Origin: Lachnospiraceae bacterium
GTDB lineage: Bacteria > Bacillota > Clostridia > Lachnospirales > Lachnospiraceae
Direction of reading: 5' to 3'
NCBI GenBank assembly: GCA_910574805.1
Contig: CAJTCV010000019.1
Location: 19,700 to 83,699 of the forward strand
DNA: 64,000 nt
Numbering within the stretch: position 1 is the first letter of the stretch; every line of letters begins with the position of its first letter. The position numbers were made by a program, and so were the translations under genes. Shown here piece by piece: positions 44,263 to 52,008 of this stretch. Below the pieces are notes generated by a model. It had not been told where the DNA came from. It made no database searches and worked only from the letters and a program-made list of their open reading frames with translations.

Positions 44263-44302
44263 AAGGGCTTTCGCTGACGATAAAAGTCGGCGGAAGCCTT
44301 TT
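44263..44302 (+). terminator. Terminator originally belonging to the GGGtGRT operon
   Basis: Imperfect hairpin of AAGGGCTTTCGCTGAC with GTCGGCGGAAGCCTT around GATAAAA, followed by TTTTA, starting 17 bases after the displaced gene end. Confidence 0.75.
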
Positions 44303-44358
44303 ATGCTGATATGAAATACAGTTGCTGCAGAAATATGTCTGAGCGAAAGGGGGCTGAA

Positions 44359-45096
44359 ATGAATCAGCAGTTTATACAGAGTATTACCATTGACTGGAAC
44401 CGGATCGGGCGGGACAGTTATCTGAGAGAGATTGAAGCTGTCAAAAATATCAACCATCTCATATTTCACAATCCGGTCACCTTTTTTGTGGGGGAGAATG
44501 GCAGCGGCAAATCCACGGTCCTGGAGGCAATTGCCATAGCTTCCGGATTTAATCCGGAAGGGGGGACAAAAAACTACAGTTTTTCCACCTATGATTCTCA
44601 TTCGGAGCTGTGTGATGCCATTCGGATTACCAGAAGTTTCAGAAAGCCAGGCTGGGGGTATTTTCTCCGGGCGGAGAGCTTTTATAATGTGGCTACGAAA
44701 GAAGAAGATTATGCGGATGCAAATCATCCTTCTCAGCGTTATCATGAAAGATCTCATGGGGAGAGCTTTCTTGCTCTCGCCCAGAGACACTTAAGGCCCA
44801 ACGGCCTGTATTTTCTGGATGAGCCGGAAGCAGCACTGTCTCCCCAGAGGCAGCTGACGCTGCTCATGGAGATCTATGAATGTGCCAGGCAGGAATCTCA
44901 GTTTATCATCGTTACCCATTCTCCGATTCTTCTGGGCCTCCCGGGTGCTGAGATCTGGACCTTCGATGACGGACAGGTTCATCCATGCAGCTATGAGGAG
45001 ACAGACAGTTTCCAGGTGACGGAGATGTTCATCAACAGCAGGGAGCACCTGTTGAAACGGTTGCTGGATGATGACAGCAGTAAGAACGGATGGTAA
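44359..45096 (+). CDS. AAA-family ATPase with SMC/ABC-like ATP site
   Basis: A 245-residue protein: Walker A GENGSGKSTVLEAIA near residue 52, an ESFL signature-like segment, Walker B LYFLDEPEAALSPQ and the switch VTHSPIL. This belongs to the broad RecF/OLD-like group of small ATPases (AAA_21 type) often found in accessory regions. It lacks a TOPRIM nuclease domain or partner that would mark a known defence system, and no partner gene is seen: the neighbours on the minus strand are oxidoreductases. ATG 44359 is chosen, after AAAGGGGG. The role is unknown. Confidence 0.8.
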   Translation: MNQQFIQSITIDWNRIGRDSYLREIEAVKNINHLIFHNPVTFFVGENGSGKSTVLEAIAIASGFNPEGGTKNYSFSTYDSHSELCDAIRITRSFRKPGWGYFLRAESFYNVATKEEDYADANHPSQRYHERSHGESFLALAQRHLRPNGLYFLDEPEAALSPQRQLTLLMEIYECARQESQFIIVTHSPILLGLPGAEIWTFDDGQVHPCSYEETDSFQVTEMFINSREHLLKRLLDDDSSKNGW

Positions 45097-45118
45097 AAAT
45101 ACCTGCAGGAGCGCGGCC

Positions 45119-45910
45119 CTATCTCCAGATGATATCTGCTTTCCGGCGGGGAGCGGTTCTTTGGTAGGTCATACGGGGATACCCCAGCAGCATACAGCAG
45201 GCCACCTGTTTTTCATCCATGCCCAGCCAGGTTTTCAGTGTATCGCTTTCCTGTACCATACGCATCATGTAACCGCTGTACAGTGCGCCGGCGCCTTCGG
45301 CGACGGCCATATTTTCGATGTTGACGGCAGCCAGAGCGCCGTTCAGAGGATAGTCTGCGGCGATGACCAGGAAAGAGGTACAGTTAAAAAGCAGCGTATC
45401 ATTTTTGGGATTCTTCTGGTATCTTTCATAAAAACGGGAAAACAGATAGTGCCAGGAACGGTCCGTCTCTTTCAGATGCTCCAGAATGCCCGGCATCTCC
45501 TGCCAGACCAGAGTCCGGAATTCTTCCAGACGGTTCTGCACAAGAATAAACCGGCAGTCCTGGCTGTTTCTGGCAGTGGCAGTATAGCGTCCGGCGTTTA
45601 GAATCCGTTCCAGAGTGTGTCTGGGGATCGGTTTTTCTGTGAAATTCCGAATGCTTCTGCGGAATTTTACTGCATGCAGAAAGGCTTTTGGATCCACATG
45701 GAAGGTCTGCGGATCATATTCTTCCATATCTTCCATATCATAGTCCGGGATGGAGACGGCGTTCTGCGGGCAGATGGCAACGCAGTGGCCGCAGAGAATA
45801 CATTTTTTTGCATATTCGGCTTTCCCGTCAGTCACTTTTATGGCTCTGCCGGGACAGTCTTTTTCACAGGCTTTACAGCCGATACATTTATCGATGTCGA
45901 TCTGGATCAT
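45119..45910 (-). CDS. Nitroreductase fused to a 2[4Fe-4S] ferredoxin domain
   Basis: A 263-residue protein. N-terminus: two ferredoxin clusters CIGCKACEKDCP and CILCGHCVAICP. From about residue 75: a nitroreductase fold, beginning FRRSIRNFTEKPIP with the FMN-binding Arg-Arg-Ser segment, and a GYPRMTYQRTAPRR C-terminus. Such fusions take electrons from ferredoxin-type donors to reduce flavin-bound substrates in anaerobes. The physiological substrate is unknown. It is probably in an operon with the flavodoxin-like gene upstream, 44 bases away. Confidence 0.88.
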   Translation of the reverse strand: MIQIDIDKCIGCKACEKDCPGRAIKVTDGKAEYAKKCILCGHCVAICPQNAVSIPDYDMEDMEEYDPQTFHVDPKAFLHAVKFRRSIRNFTEKPIPRHTLERILNAGRYTATARNSQDCRFILVQNRLEEFRTLVWQEMPGILEHLKETDRSWHYLFSRFYERYQKNPKNDTLLFNCTSFLVIAADYPLNGALAAVNIENMAVAEGAGALYSGYMMRMVQESDTLKTWLGMDEKQVACCMLLGYPRMTYQRTAPRRKADIIWR

Positions 45911-45954
45911 GAGTGTCCTCCTGTATGTTCTGTGTATGAGTTCCTGATGCAGGA

Positions 45955-46575
45955 TCAGCGGATAAAATTCGTCCTGTTTCCGGTCTCCGCCTCCGGAAGG
46001 GGGATTCCGCTCTTTTTGCCGGCGTCAAAACATTTGATCATCCAGGCCAGATTGCGGGCCAGGTTCCGCATGGTCTGCAGTCCTTCTGCATCCTGTTCTG
46101 TCTCGCCGGGTACGGCTCCGTGCAGGACATTCCAGTAGGAGGATCCGGCCACCGGCATCTGGGAGATGCCGAAATATTTGTTCAGGCAGTCAAAGGAAGC
46201 GGTGGTGCCGCCCCGTCTGGCTACGGCGACGGAAGCCCCCGGCTTGAACCGGAAGACGCTGCTGCTGCTGTAGAATACCCGGTCCAGGAAGGACAGGATC
46301 CGTCCGCTTGGATGGGCGTAATAGACCGGCGTCCCGAAGACGAAGCCGTCCGCTTCCTTTGCTTTTGCGATAAAGGCGTTTACCTCATCATCGGTAAAGA
46401 CACATCCGTTTTCCGTGCATTTGTTGCATCCGATACAGTCTCTGACGGGTTTACCTCCGATCTGTACGATCTCATAATCAATGCCTTCCTGTTCCAGCTG
46501 CTTTCCAATTTCGATGAGTGCGGTGCAGGTATTGCCATTTGCCTTCGGACTCCCGTTTAACATCAAAACCTTCAT
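45955..46575 (-). CDS. Flavodoxin-like NAD(P)H-dependent oxidoreductase
   Basis: A 206-residue flavin reductase fold: MLNGSPKANGNTCTALIE is the FMN phosphate loop and IGCNKCTENGC a Cys-rich segment typical of the iron-sulfur flavoprotein/NADPH-FMN reductase family; FGTPVYYAHPSG follows. Start chosen at 46575 because AGGAGG is 6 bases upstream. It lies next to the nitroreductase-ferredoxin gene in the same direction. Substrate unknown. Confidence 0.85.
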   Translation of the reverse strand: MKVLMLNGSPKANGNTCTALIEIGKQLEQEGIDYEIVQIGGKPVRDCIGCNKCTENGCVFTDDEVNAFIAKAKEADGFVFGTPVYYAHPSGRILSFLDRVFYSSSSVFRFKPGASVAVARRGGTTASFDCLNKYFGISQMPVAGSSYWNVLHGAVPGETEQDAEGLQTMRNLARNLAWMIKCFDAGKKSGIPLPEAETGNRTNFIR

Positions 46576-46753
46576 TGTCATCCTCCTGTTATGATTCTGT
46601 TGTTTCATCCGGCTCCCGGTTGGGGCGGTCTGCCATGAGTTTTATTTTAGCATGGGTGCCGCAGATTTTCCAGTTGTTTCCCATATTTCGATACAGGTGG
46701 AAAATATAGATTACTGTTTTTTAAGTAGCCGTCTGCATCGGAAGTGATAGAAC

Positions 46754-47236
46754 TCATTCCCTGGCAAGCTTCGTGAGCGTCTCTCCGGTGACCCGGTACA
46801 TGGTCCACTCGGACAGGGGCACGGCGCCCAGGGACCGGTAGAAGTCAATGCTGGGCTGGTTCCAGTCCAGGCAGGACCACTCCAGCCGTCCGCATTCCCG
46901 CTCTACGGCGATGGATGCAAGTTTTTTCAGGATGGCCTTTCCATAACCCCGTCCCCTGTATGCGGGCAGTACGAACAGGTCTTCCAGATAGATTCCGGAT
47001 CTGCCCAGAAAAGTCGAAAAATTGTGGAAGAAGAGGGCGAAGCCCACATCGATTCCGTCGGCGGAAGCCAGCAGTACCTCTGCTCTTGGCTGGTCGAACA
47101 GCCACTTTTCCAGTGTGGCTTCATCGGCGACCACCTGATCGGACATATGTTCGTATTCGGCAAGCCCTTTGATAAAAGATAAGATAACGGACAGGTCGTT
47201 TCTCTGGGCGTACCGGAAGGCTGGATTTTGATTCAT
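46754..47236 (-). CDS. GNAT-family N-acetyltransferase
   Basis: A 160-residue GNAT fold with the acetyl-CoA loop LPAYRGRGYGKAILKKLA near residue 90 and the C-terminal WNQPSIDFYRSLGAVPLSEW. The layout resembles the diamine/spermidine-type acetyltransferases (SSAT-like), though the substrate is not established. ATG 47236 is preceded by AGGAGA. It is a single gene. Confidence 0.88.
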   Translation of the reverse strand: MNQNPAFRYAQRNDLSVILSFIKGLAEYEHMSDQVVADEATLEKWLFDQPRAEVLLASADGIDVGFALFFHNFSTFLGRSGIYLEDLFVLPAYRGRGYGKAILKKLASIAVERECGRLEWSCLDWNQPSIDFYRSLGAVPLSEWTMYRVTGETLTKLARE

Positions 47237-47404
47237 GCTGTGTTCTCCTGTTCTTGTGTGTGACTTAAGTATGCTCATTATATCATGGTTTTTCTTGATT
47301 TTGTAGCTGTTTTTTCGGGAGGGGCTGTAGTATACTGAGTATAATACTTTTCGGGCAGAAAGTGTATCTGCCGGAAAGAAATATGTAAACTGATTGGGGA
47401 AAAG

Positions 47405-47782
47405 ATGAAAGATTTTCATTTGAATTTGGACTATTATGAACTGCTGAATCTGCATAAGGCTTTGCTGGAAGCGAAGTTTCACATGAATCCGGATAATGAG
47501 CTGGTGTCGGGCAGCCCGCTGGTTGCGGATGTATGCATACAGGTCAGAGACCTGCTCATGCAAAGTGATGAATCCGGGCAGTGGAGCGCATGGTTTCAGC
47601 TTAAAAACCGCCCGGATATCAGGGAACGTGCGCTCCTGCGAATGAGGAAAAACAGACGATGGGAAAAGGCGTCTTCTGAGGAGAAGAAAAAAATTGCAGA
47701 AAGTTATCTGGCCCCATTTATTTACGGGGAACAGGAATTAAATGAAGTGATGGCAGAAACTTCTGAAAGATATGGGGATTGA
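47405..47782 (+). CDS. Small protein of unknown function
   Basis: A 125-residue charged, mostly helical protein; begins MKDFHLNLDYYELLNLHKAL and has a Lys/Arg-rich middle. GGGGAAAAG precedes the ATG. No family is recognised and no signal or membrane segment is visible. It precedes a truncated gene, so it may be part of a degraded operon. Confidence 0.6.
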   Translation: MKDFHLNLDYYELLNLHKALLEAKFHMNPDNELVSGSPLVADVCIQVRDLLMQSDESGQWSAWFQLKNRPDIRERALLRMRKNRRWEKASSEEKKKIAESYLAPFIYGEQELNEVMAETSERYGD

Positions 47783-47845
47783 CAGGAGGCATGTACTTTG
47801 ACACAGCCGCAAACAGATAATTCCGGAGGAGGAAACAGAAAAGAA

Positions 47846-47995
47846 ATGATACAGAGCAGGATTGAGAAATTATTATCAAAGGAATATCACTGCAGTGTGG
47901 AGGCGCTTCATGAAAAGGGGACGGTGTATTCCGTGAAGTCTCATACAGAGCAGCCTTATATCAAGATCCTTGCATACCGAAACGCATATACCTAA
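47846..47995 (+). pseudogene. Truncated gene, N-terminal fragment (possibly acetyltransferase-like)
   Basis: A 49-codon fragment starting MIQSRIEKLLSKEYHCSVE after GGAGGAGG, ending abruptly at a TAA about 50 bases before the promoter of the third BlaI/M56 pair. It looks like the start of a longer protein (a GNAT-type N-terminus is possible), so the BlaI/M56 block may have replaced the rest. A TTG at 47798 would make it longer at the front. Confidence 0.5.
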
Positions 47996-48047
47996 GAAAG
48001 CTCAAAATGAAGAAACGTGCTTTTATCTTCTTTTTATAAAAGTTGGC

Positions 48048-48098
48048 TTGACAAAAAGGCAACGCCGTGTTATGTTTTGATTGTCAACACCGTGTTAT
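48048..48098 (+). promoter_or_regulatory. Promoter with paired operators before the third blaI-like gene
   Basis: TTGACA (48048-48053) and TATGTT (48071-48076) with a 17-base spacer. AACGCCGTGTTAT at 48061-48073 overlaps the -10 box, and AACACCGTGTTAT at 48086-48098 repeats it 25 bases downstream. Each has the dyad AACRC-C-GTGTT, so two repressor dimers could bind on nearly the same DNA face. AAGGAGG follows before ATG 48119. Confidence 0.78.
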
Positions 48099-48118
48099 AT
48101 GTCAAGGAGGTTAAGCCT

Positions 48119-48502
48119 ATGGTACGACAAATTTCTGATGCCGAACTTGAAATTATGAAAATCGTATGGGGAAACCCAGATGAGGTGACGTTGTTCCCCT
48201 ATATCATGGACGGTCTGGCGGCAAGGGGTAAGCCGTGTCAGAAGAATACCCTGATTGTACTTTTGTCGAGGCTGATGAACAAGGGCTTTTTGAGTGCCAG
48301 GAAAGTCGGCCGCCGCAACGAATATACCACGCTTGTTTCGGAAACAGAATACCAGACAGCGCAGACGAAAAACTTCCTGGATAAGATTTATGAGGGGAGC
48401 GCAAAGGGGCTGGTTTCCAATCTGATTTTGGGCGACCTGCTGGCAGACGAGGAATACGAGGAATTGAAACGACTGCTGGAGAAAGGGAAAGGACAGCAAT
48501 GA
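48119..48502 (+). CDS. BlaI/MecI-family transcriptional repressor (third copy)
   Basis: A 127-residue winged-helix repressor: ISDAELEIMKIVWGNPDEV, NTLIVLLSRLMNKGFL, GRRNEYTTLVSETEYQTAQT and the C-terminal LVSNLILGDLLADEEYEEL. It closely resembles the first BlaI copy (2417-2797) in layout. ATG 48119 has AAGGAGG 10 bases upstream. It overlaps the M56 gene by 4 bases (ATGA). It should bind the AACRCCGTGTT sites in its own promoter. Confidence 0.9.
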   Translation: MVRQISDAELEIMKIVWGNPDEVTLFPYIMDGLAARGKPCQKNTLIVLLSRLMNKGFLSARKVGRRNEYTTLVSETEYQTAQTKNFLDKIYEGSAKGLVSNLILGDLLADEEYEELKRLLEKGKGQQ

Positions 48503-50634
48503 GCGCAGCTTTGAAAATTTTCCTGTCTATGTCCATTTCCGGCAGCTTGCTTATCCTGACCCTGCTATTGGGAAAACGGTTTTTGCAAGACAAATTCAGC
48601 CGGCAATGGCAGTATTACATTTGGCTGGTTGTTGTTTTGCGGCTGCTGGTCCCGTTCGGGCCGGAAGTAAGCCTGATGGGGAGGGCATATCAGGCTGTTG
48701 ATCAGGCAATATCCCAGTCAGCTCCTTTACCGCCGCAACAGCAACCCTCACAAAATGCTCCAGGCGGCAATTTTATTCCCGCTGTTGGAGCAGAGGAACA
48801 TAATGAACCTGTGAATAGTCCGGCAGATGATTTAACAACTGCCCACCCACTTCAAGATATTGGAGCGTTGTTAATCAATCATATCTGGCTGGTTTGGCTG
48901 GTGGCTGCGCTGGGCTTGCTGGTACGAAAAATAACAATCTATCAGGGCTTTGTACAGTATATCAAGGCAGGATTGACCTCGGTTTCTGATATGGAGCGGT
49001 TAGACGAACTTTCCATTGCCGCAGAACGGTCAGGCATCAAAAAGCCGATTGAATTATGTGTTAATCCGCTGGTTTCTTCCCCGCTGCTGGTTGGCTTTTT
49101 CCATCCATGTATTGTACTGCCCAGCGCGGATATTCCCGAAAAGGATTTTCGCTATATTGTCCTGCATGAATTGACGCACTATAAAAGGCGGGATATGTTC
49201 TATAAATGGCTGGTTCAAATTACCGTCTGCCTGCATTGGTTTAATCCGCTGGTTCATCTCATGAGCCAGGAAATTACCAAGGCTTGTGAATTTTCCTGTG
49301 ATGAAGCCGTCCTCGCTAAAATGGGGAGCGGCAACGCGCAGGACTATGGGAAAACCTTGCTTGGCGCTATGGCGGCAGTGGGGAGATACAAGGAAAATCT
49401 CGGAGCCGTCACGTTAAGCGAAAATAAACAGCTATTGAAAGAAAGGATAAATGCAATTATGAACTTTAAGAAGAAGTCAACAGCAATACGCCTTTTGACG
49501 GGGGCGCTGACGCTGTGCGTGATATTCGGGGCGGCTTTTGTTGGCGTTTTCCCTGTTGCCGCAGTAACTGACCGCACAACAGGCAAGCCCCAGGTGGCTG
49601 TGGATAAAACTCCTGCACAAGGGAACACAAGCACAAGCAGCAAGGACTATGCGGCCCAGGCGGAGCGGTATTATGAGGCTGACAGCTTGCCGCTGTTTGA
49701 AATCACTTTTCCCCGGCTGGATGAAGATACTCAAAAGAAATGGCTTGAGAAACTCTATGCTGATGGGGACTTTACGTTTTTCTCTGTTGCTGTGCGGGGA
49801 CTTGACGAAGATTTTCCGTTGTTTGCTGGATTTGCTGAAAAAGCGTATGACGATGAAGAAATGGCGTTTTTCTCTATCTTGACAGACTGTATGGACGAAG
49901 CGGAACTGGGACTTTGGCTGGACAGGGCTTTGGAAGATGGAAATTGGGCATTTCAATCCATGCTCTTTGATAAACTGAACCGAGGCGAGGAATTTGACGA
50001 GCTGAACGAGAAGCAGGAAAAAGAATGGACCGAAGCGCAGACGGAGGAATACCGGGCTGTGGGCGTTACAATGGACGGCAAAGACTATTACTACCAGGGC
50101 CAGCTTGTCAACATCTTTTTAGACATCCGGCCCAACAAATCCGTTTACACGTTGAATATGAACCCAAAAGGGACGGCTAATATCAAAATTGTTCGTGATA
50201 CAAATAACAAAATCACAGGCGCCGTCTATATGACCGAAGCGGAAGTGATTGAACTGTTGGGGGATATGGATGATCCGGATGATAAAACTGGCGTGGAAAT
50301 AATCCCCGTTGATTTCAAAACCGTAGCGTCGGGAGAAACCATTTTCCTGGGGGAATACACATTGTCCGATGGGGACGAAATATTGTACGACATTTCAGCG
50401 AAAACAGGAAATAGAATGAAAGTCTTTTTCGCAAAGGACGAGCAGAAAGATGTGTCCTATTGGTCGGTGAACAACCTGCGCCAGCCGGGTGAACCGCTGG
50501 AATGTATTGCGGATTTTACTGTTGAGCCTCCGGCAACAAAGCCCGGAACTTATCAGCTGTACCTCCAGGCCCTGGACGGCGCTTTGGGAAATGTACGGGG
50601 CAGCGTTTCCATTGTGTCAGCAGACGCATCCTGA
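48499..50634 (+). CDS. M56-family (BlaR1-like) membrane metalloprotease sensor (third copy)
   Basis: A 711-residue protein: HELTH zinc motif near residue 223, LHWFNPLVHLMSQEITKACEFSCDEAV, then a final membrane helix near 340 (LLTGALTLCVIFGAAFVGV). The outer part has a helical repeat stretch (GLDEDFPLFAGFAEKAYD, FSILTDCMDEAELGLWLDRALEDGNW) resembling the tail of the first M56 protein, and then a beta-rich region ending VSIVSADAS. No penicillin-binding domain is visible. Sequence composition differs from the neighbourhood (fewer G/C-ending codons), which hints that this cassette was acquired. Confidence 0.85.
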   Translation: MSAALKIFLSMSISGSLLILTLLLGKRFLQDKFSRQWQYYIWLVVVLRLLVPFGPEVSLMGRAYQAVDQAISQSAPLPPQQQPSQNAPGGNFIPAVGAEEHNEPVNSPADDLTTAHPLQDIGALLINHIWLVWLVAALGLLVRKITIYQGFVQYIKAGLTSVSDMERLDELSIAAERSGIKKPIELCVNPLVSSPLLVGFFHPCIVLPSADIPEKDFRYIVLHELTHYKRRDMFYKWLVQITVCLHWFNPLVHLMSQEITKACEFSCDEAVLAKMGSGNAQDYGKTLLGAMAAVGRYKENLGAVTLSENKQLLKERINAIMNFKKKSTAIRLLTGALTLCVIFGAAFVGVFPVAAVTDRTTGKPQVAVDKTPAQGNTSTSSKDYAAQAERYYEADSLPLFEITFPRLDEDTQKKWLEKLYADGDFTFFSVAVRGLDEDFPLFAGFAEKAYDDEEMAFFSILTDCMDEAELGLWLDRALEDGNWAFQSMLFDKLNRGEEFDELNEKQEKEWTEAQTEEYRAVGVTMDGKDYYYQGQLVNIFLDIRPNKSVYTLNMNPKGTANIKIVRDTNNKITGAVYMTEAEVIELLGDMDDPDDKTGVEIIPVDFKTVASGETIFLGEYTLSDGDEILYDISAKTGNRMKVFFAKDEQKDVSYWSVNNLRQPGEPLECIADFTVEPPATKPGTYQLYLQALDGALGNVRGSVSIVSADAS

Positions 50635-50651
50635 TAATATTCAACACTTCT

Positions 50652-50690
50652 GCCAGAACAACGGCATAATAAAAAAACCGTTGTTTTGGC
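50652..50690 (+). terminator. Hairpin after the third M56 gene, likely terminator
   Basis: A 13-base stem, GCCAGAACAACGG with CCGTTGTTTTGGC (one G-T pair), around an A-rich loop. The T run lies within the second arm, so termination efficiency is uncertain. Confidence 0.65.
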
Positions 50691-51009
50691 GGCTGGTATC
50701 AACACGCCCAAACAAAATACAAGTAGCCTTGCGCTGTGCGGGCGTTTTCCATCCAGGCGGAGCTTCTTGACACGGTCGAGCTGTTGACAAATCCCCTTAT
50801 TTCAGAAATACTGCAGGACATCATGGGAGGGTTCTAAAAGGGTCATGCCCTGCTATGCCATGGCCTTTATCATCCTTTTCAGATTTGAATAGTATAAGAA
50901 AGTGATCGCGTCCAACGGCGAAGAGCTGGACGGATAACTGGATAATAAGTTGCAAAATGGGATGCCGGTAGCGGGTACGATAAATCCCGGATTGATTCCA
51001 AAATTTTCT
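50691..51009. other. Non-coding stretch with possible gene remnants
   Basis: About 320 bases with no complete gene. One frame ending at a TAA at about 50837 (LLTNPLISEILQDIMGGF) and a frame near 50895-50935 (YKKVIASNGEELDG) look like worn protein ends, each broken by stops. This suggests decay between the M56 cassette and the HxlR gene. Confidence 0.45.
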
Positions 51010-51342
51010 TCAAGAATGTATCGCCGATTTGTATGAATTTCCCCATACTTCCATAGCGTCCAGAATCGGGCGCATGGTCTCGCCCAGTTCTGACAGGGCA
51101 TATTCCACTCTCGGCGGGACTTCCGCATACACCGTGCGGGTAATCAGTCCGTCCGCTTCCATGGACCGCAGGCTGTCCGTCAGAACTTTCTGGCTGATGC
51201 CGTCCAGATTTTTCTGCAGTTCATTAAAACGCCATGGCCGCATCCGCAGATTGCGAATGATTAATAATTTCCATTTATTTCCAATCAATTGAACAGTGGT
51301 AGCCACCGGGCATTCCGGCAGTAATTCCGCTTTCGTTTTCAT
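51010..51342 (-). CDS. HxlR-family transcriptional regulator
   Basis: A 110-residue winged-helix protein with the HxlR signature: CPVATTVQLIGNKWKLLIIRNL, FNELQKNLDGISQKVLTDSL and the wing RTVYAEVPPRVEYALSELG. One Cys (in ECPVATT) sits at the N-terminal position that is redox-active in several family members. It is divergent from the ACGX peptide operon, and the operator-like site at 51500-51531 lies between, so it probably controls that operon and possibly itself. It is similar in layout to the second HxlR protein at 58352-58684. Confidence 0.9.
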   Translation of the reverse strand: MKTKAELLPECPVATTVQLIGNKWKLLIIRNLRMRPWRFNELQKNLDGISQKVLTDSLRSMEADGLITRTVYAEVPPRVEYALSELGETMRPILDAMEVWGNSYKSAIHS

Positions 51343-51499
51343 ATGACACCTCCATTACTTCAAAAAATACAGTTACATTCTGATTATACTGTAATATCCC
51401 TTAAAACGCAATGATCGTAAACACGGATGAATATCCGTTATAAAAAATTTAAAATTTTTTATGCCGGAAAACCTTGTAAATCCACAAAAGTTACAAAAA

Positions 51500-51556
51500 G
51501 GTAAGTATACCGACAAAAAAGTGCGTACTTGCAGCAGCAGAAATATTCCGTACAAT
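51500..51556 (+). promoter_or_regulatory. Promoter and HxlR-type operator of the ACGX peptide operon
   Basis: GGTAAGTAT (51500-51508), 12 bases, then GTGCGTACTTG (51520-51531). The last TTG is the start of a -35 box TTGCAG (51529-51534), which with TACAAT (51551-51556) makes a promoter with a 16-base spacer. A nearly identical arrangement stands before the flavodoxin operon at 58701. Binding there would block the polymerase. The transcript start would be about 50 bases before the peptide ATG at 51614. Confidence 0.75.
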
Positions 51557-51613
51557 GGTAGATACAGAGGGCAGAACAGCTCACTGAATACATAATTACG
51601 GAGGTTTACTACA

Positions 51614-51814
51614 ATGGCACTTTCTAACTTAACTGGATGGAACGGAAACAATGCGGGGACGGCCTGCGGAGCCGGCGACAAGCCCGTAGAAACACCGGCA
51701 GCCTGCGGAGCCGGGGATAAACCCACGGAAACACCAGTGGCCTGCGGAGCCGGTGACAAGCCCACGGAAACACCGGCGGCCTGCGGAACAGCCTGCGGAG
51801 CCGGCGGCAAGTAA
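51614..51814 (+). CDS. ACGX-repeat peptide, probable RiPP precursor
   Basis: A 66-residue peptide with a 15-residue leader-like start (MALSNLTGWNGNNAG) and five ACG motifs: TACGAGDKP, AACGAGDKP, VACGAGDKP, AACGT and TACGAGGK. Three tandem units of 13 residues (ACGAGDKPxETPx) make up the middle. Each Cys is flanked by Ala and Gly, the pattern I recall for the ACGX family of ribosomally made, radical-SAM-modified peptides. CGGAGG precedes the ATG. The next gene encodes the matching radical SAM/SPASM enzyme. A stem-loop at 51849-51892 between them could set a high peptide-to-enzyme ratio. The modification (for example thioether links at Cys) is unknown. Confidence 0.88.
   Translation: MALSNLTGWNGNNAGTACGAGDKPVETPAACGAGDKPTETPVACGAGDKPTETPAACGTACGAGGK
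51662..51778 (+). repeat. Tandem 39-bp repeats coding the ACGX units
   Basis: Three units at 51662-51700, 51701-51739 and 51740-51778, each starting GCCTGCGGAGCCGG and encoding ACGAGDKPxETPx; they differ at several synonymous sites, so the array is not brand new. A partial unit follows to the stop. Confidence 0.9.
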
Positions 51815-51848
51815 ACCGGTCAGCACCCCAAGGTTCTTTCCAAAAAGT

Positions 51849-51892
51849 GTTCCCGGTGGAAAAAATTCCATCGGGAGCATATGAGATTTTTT
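51849..51892 (+). terminator. Stem-loop between peptide and radical SAM genes (partial terminator or processing site)
   Basis: Arms GTTCCCGGTGGAA and TTCCATCGGGAGC (with two G-T pairs) around AAAA, then ATATGAGATTTTTT. It would let some transcripts stop after the peptide gene. Confidence 0.7.
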
Positions 51893-52008
51893 CGGCGGCG
51901 GGCTTTGACGGCCGGGGGCGATTTTATATGTGCAGGGGTGCGTAAAGGAATTTGCTGCTTTGCAGCACGCACCCTACGCGATTAAAAAGGCAAAGCGAGG
52001 ATAGAGAG

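Noticed and set aside
44359..45096. The AAA ATPase as a phage-defence gene of the integrase element.
   Set aside because: It lies outside the right attachment site and displaced terminator, and no nuclease or other defence partner is adjacent.
51662..51778. Regular 39-bp repeats as a CRISPR array.
   Set aside because: The units are contiguous with no unique spacers and encode a continuous protein repeat.
51629..51880. Minus-strand frame with Gly/Cys repeats opposite the ACGX peptide gene.
   Set aside because: It only mirrors the tandem DNA repeat, while the plus strand has a ribosome site, promoter and partner enzyme gene.
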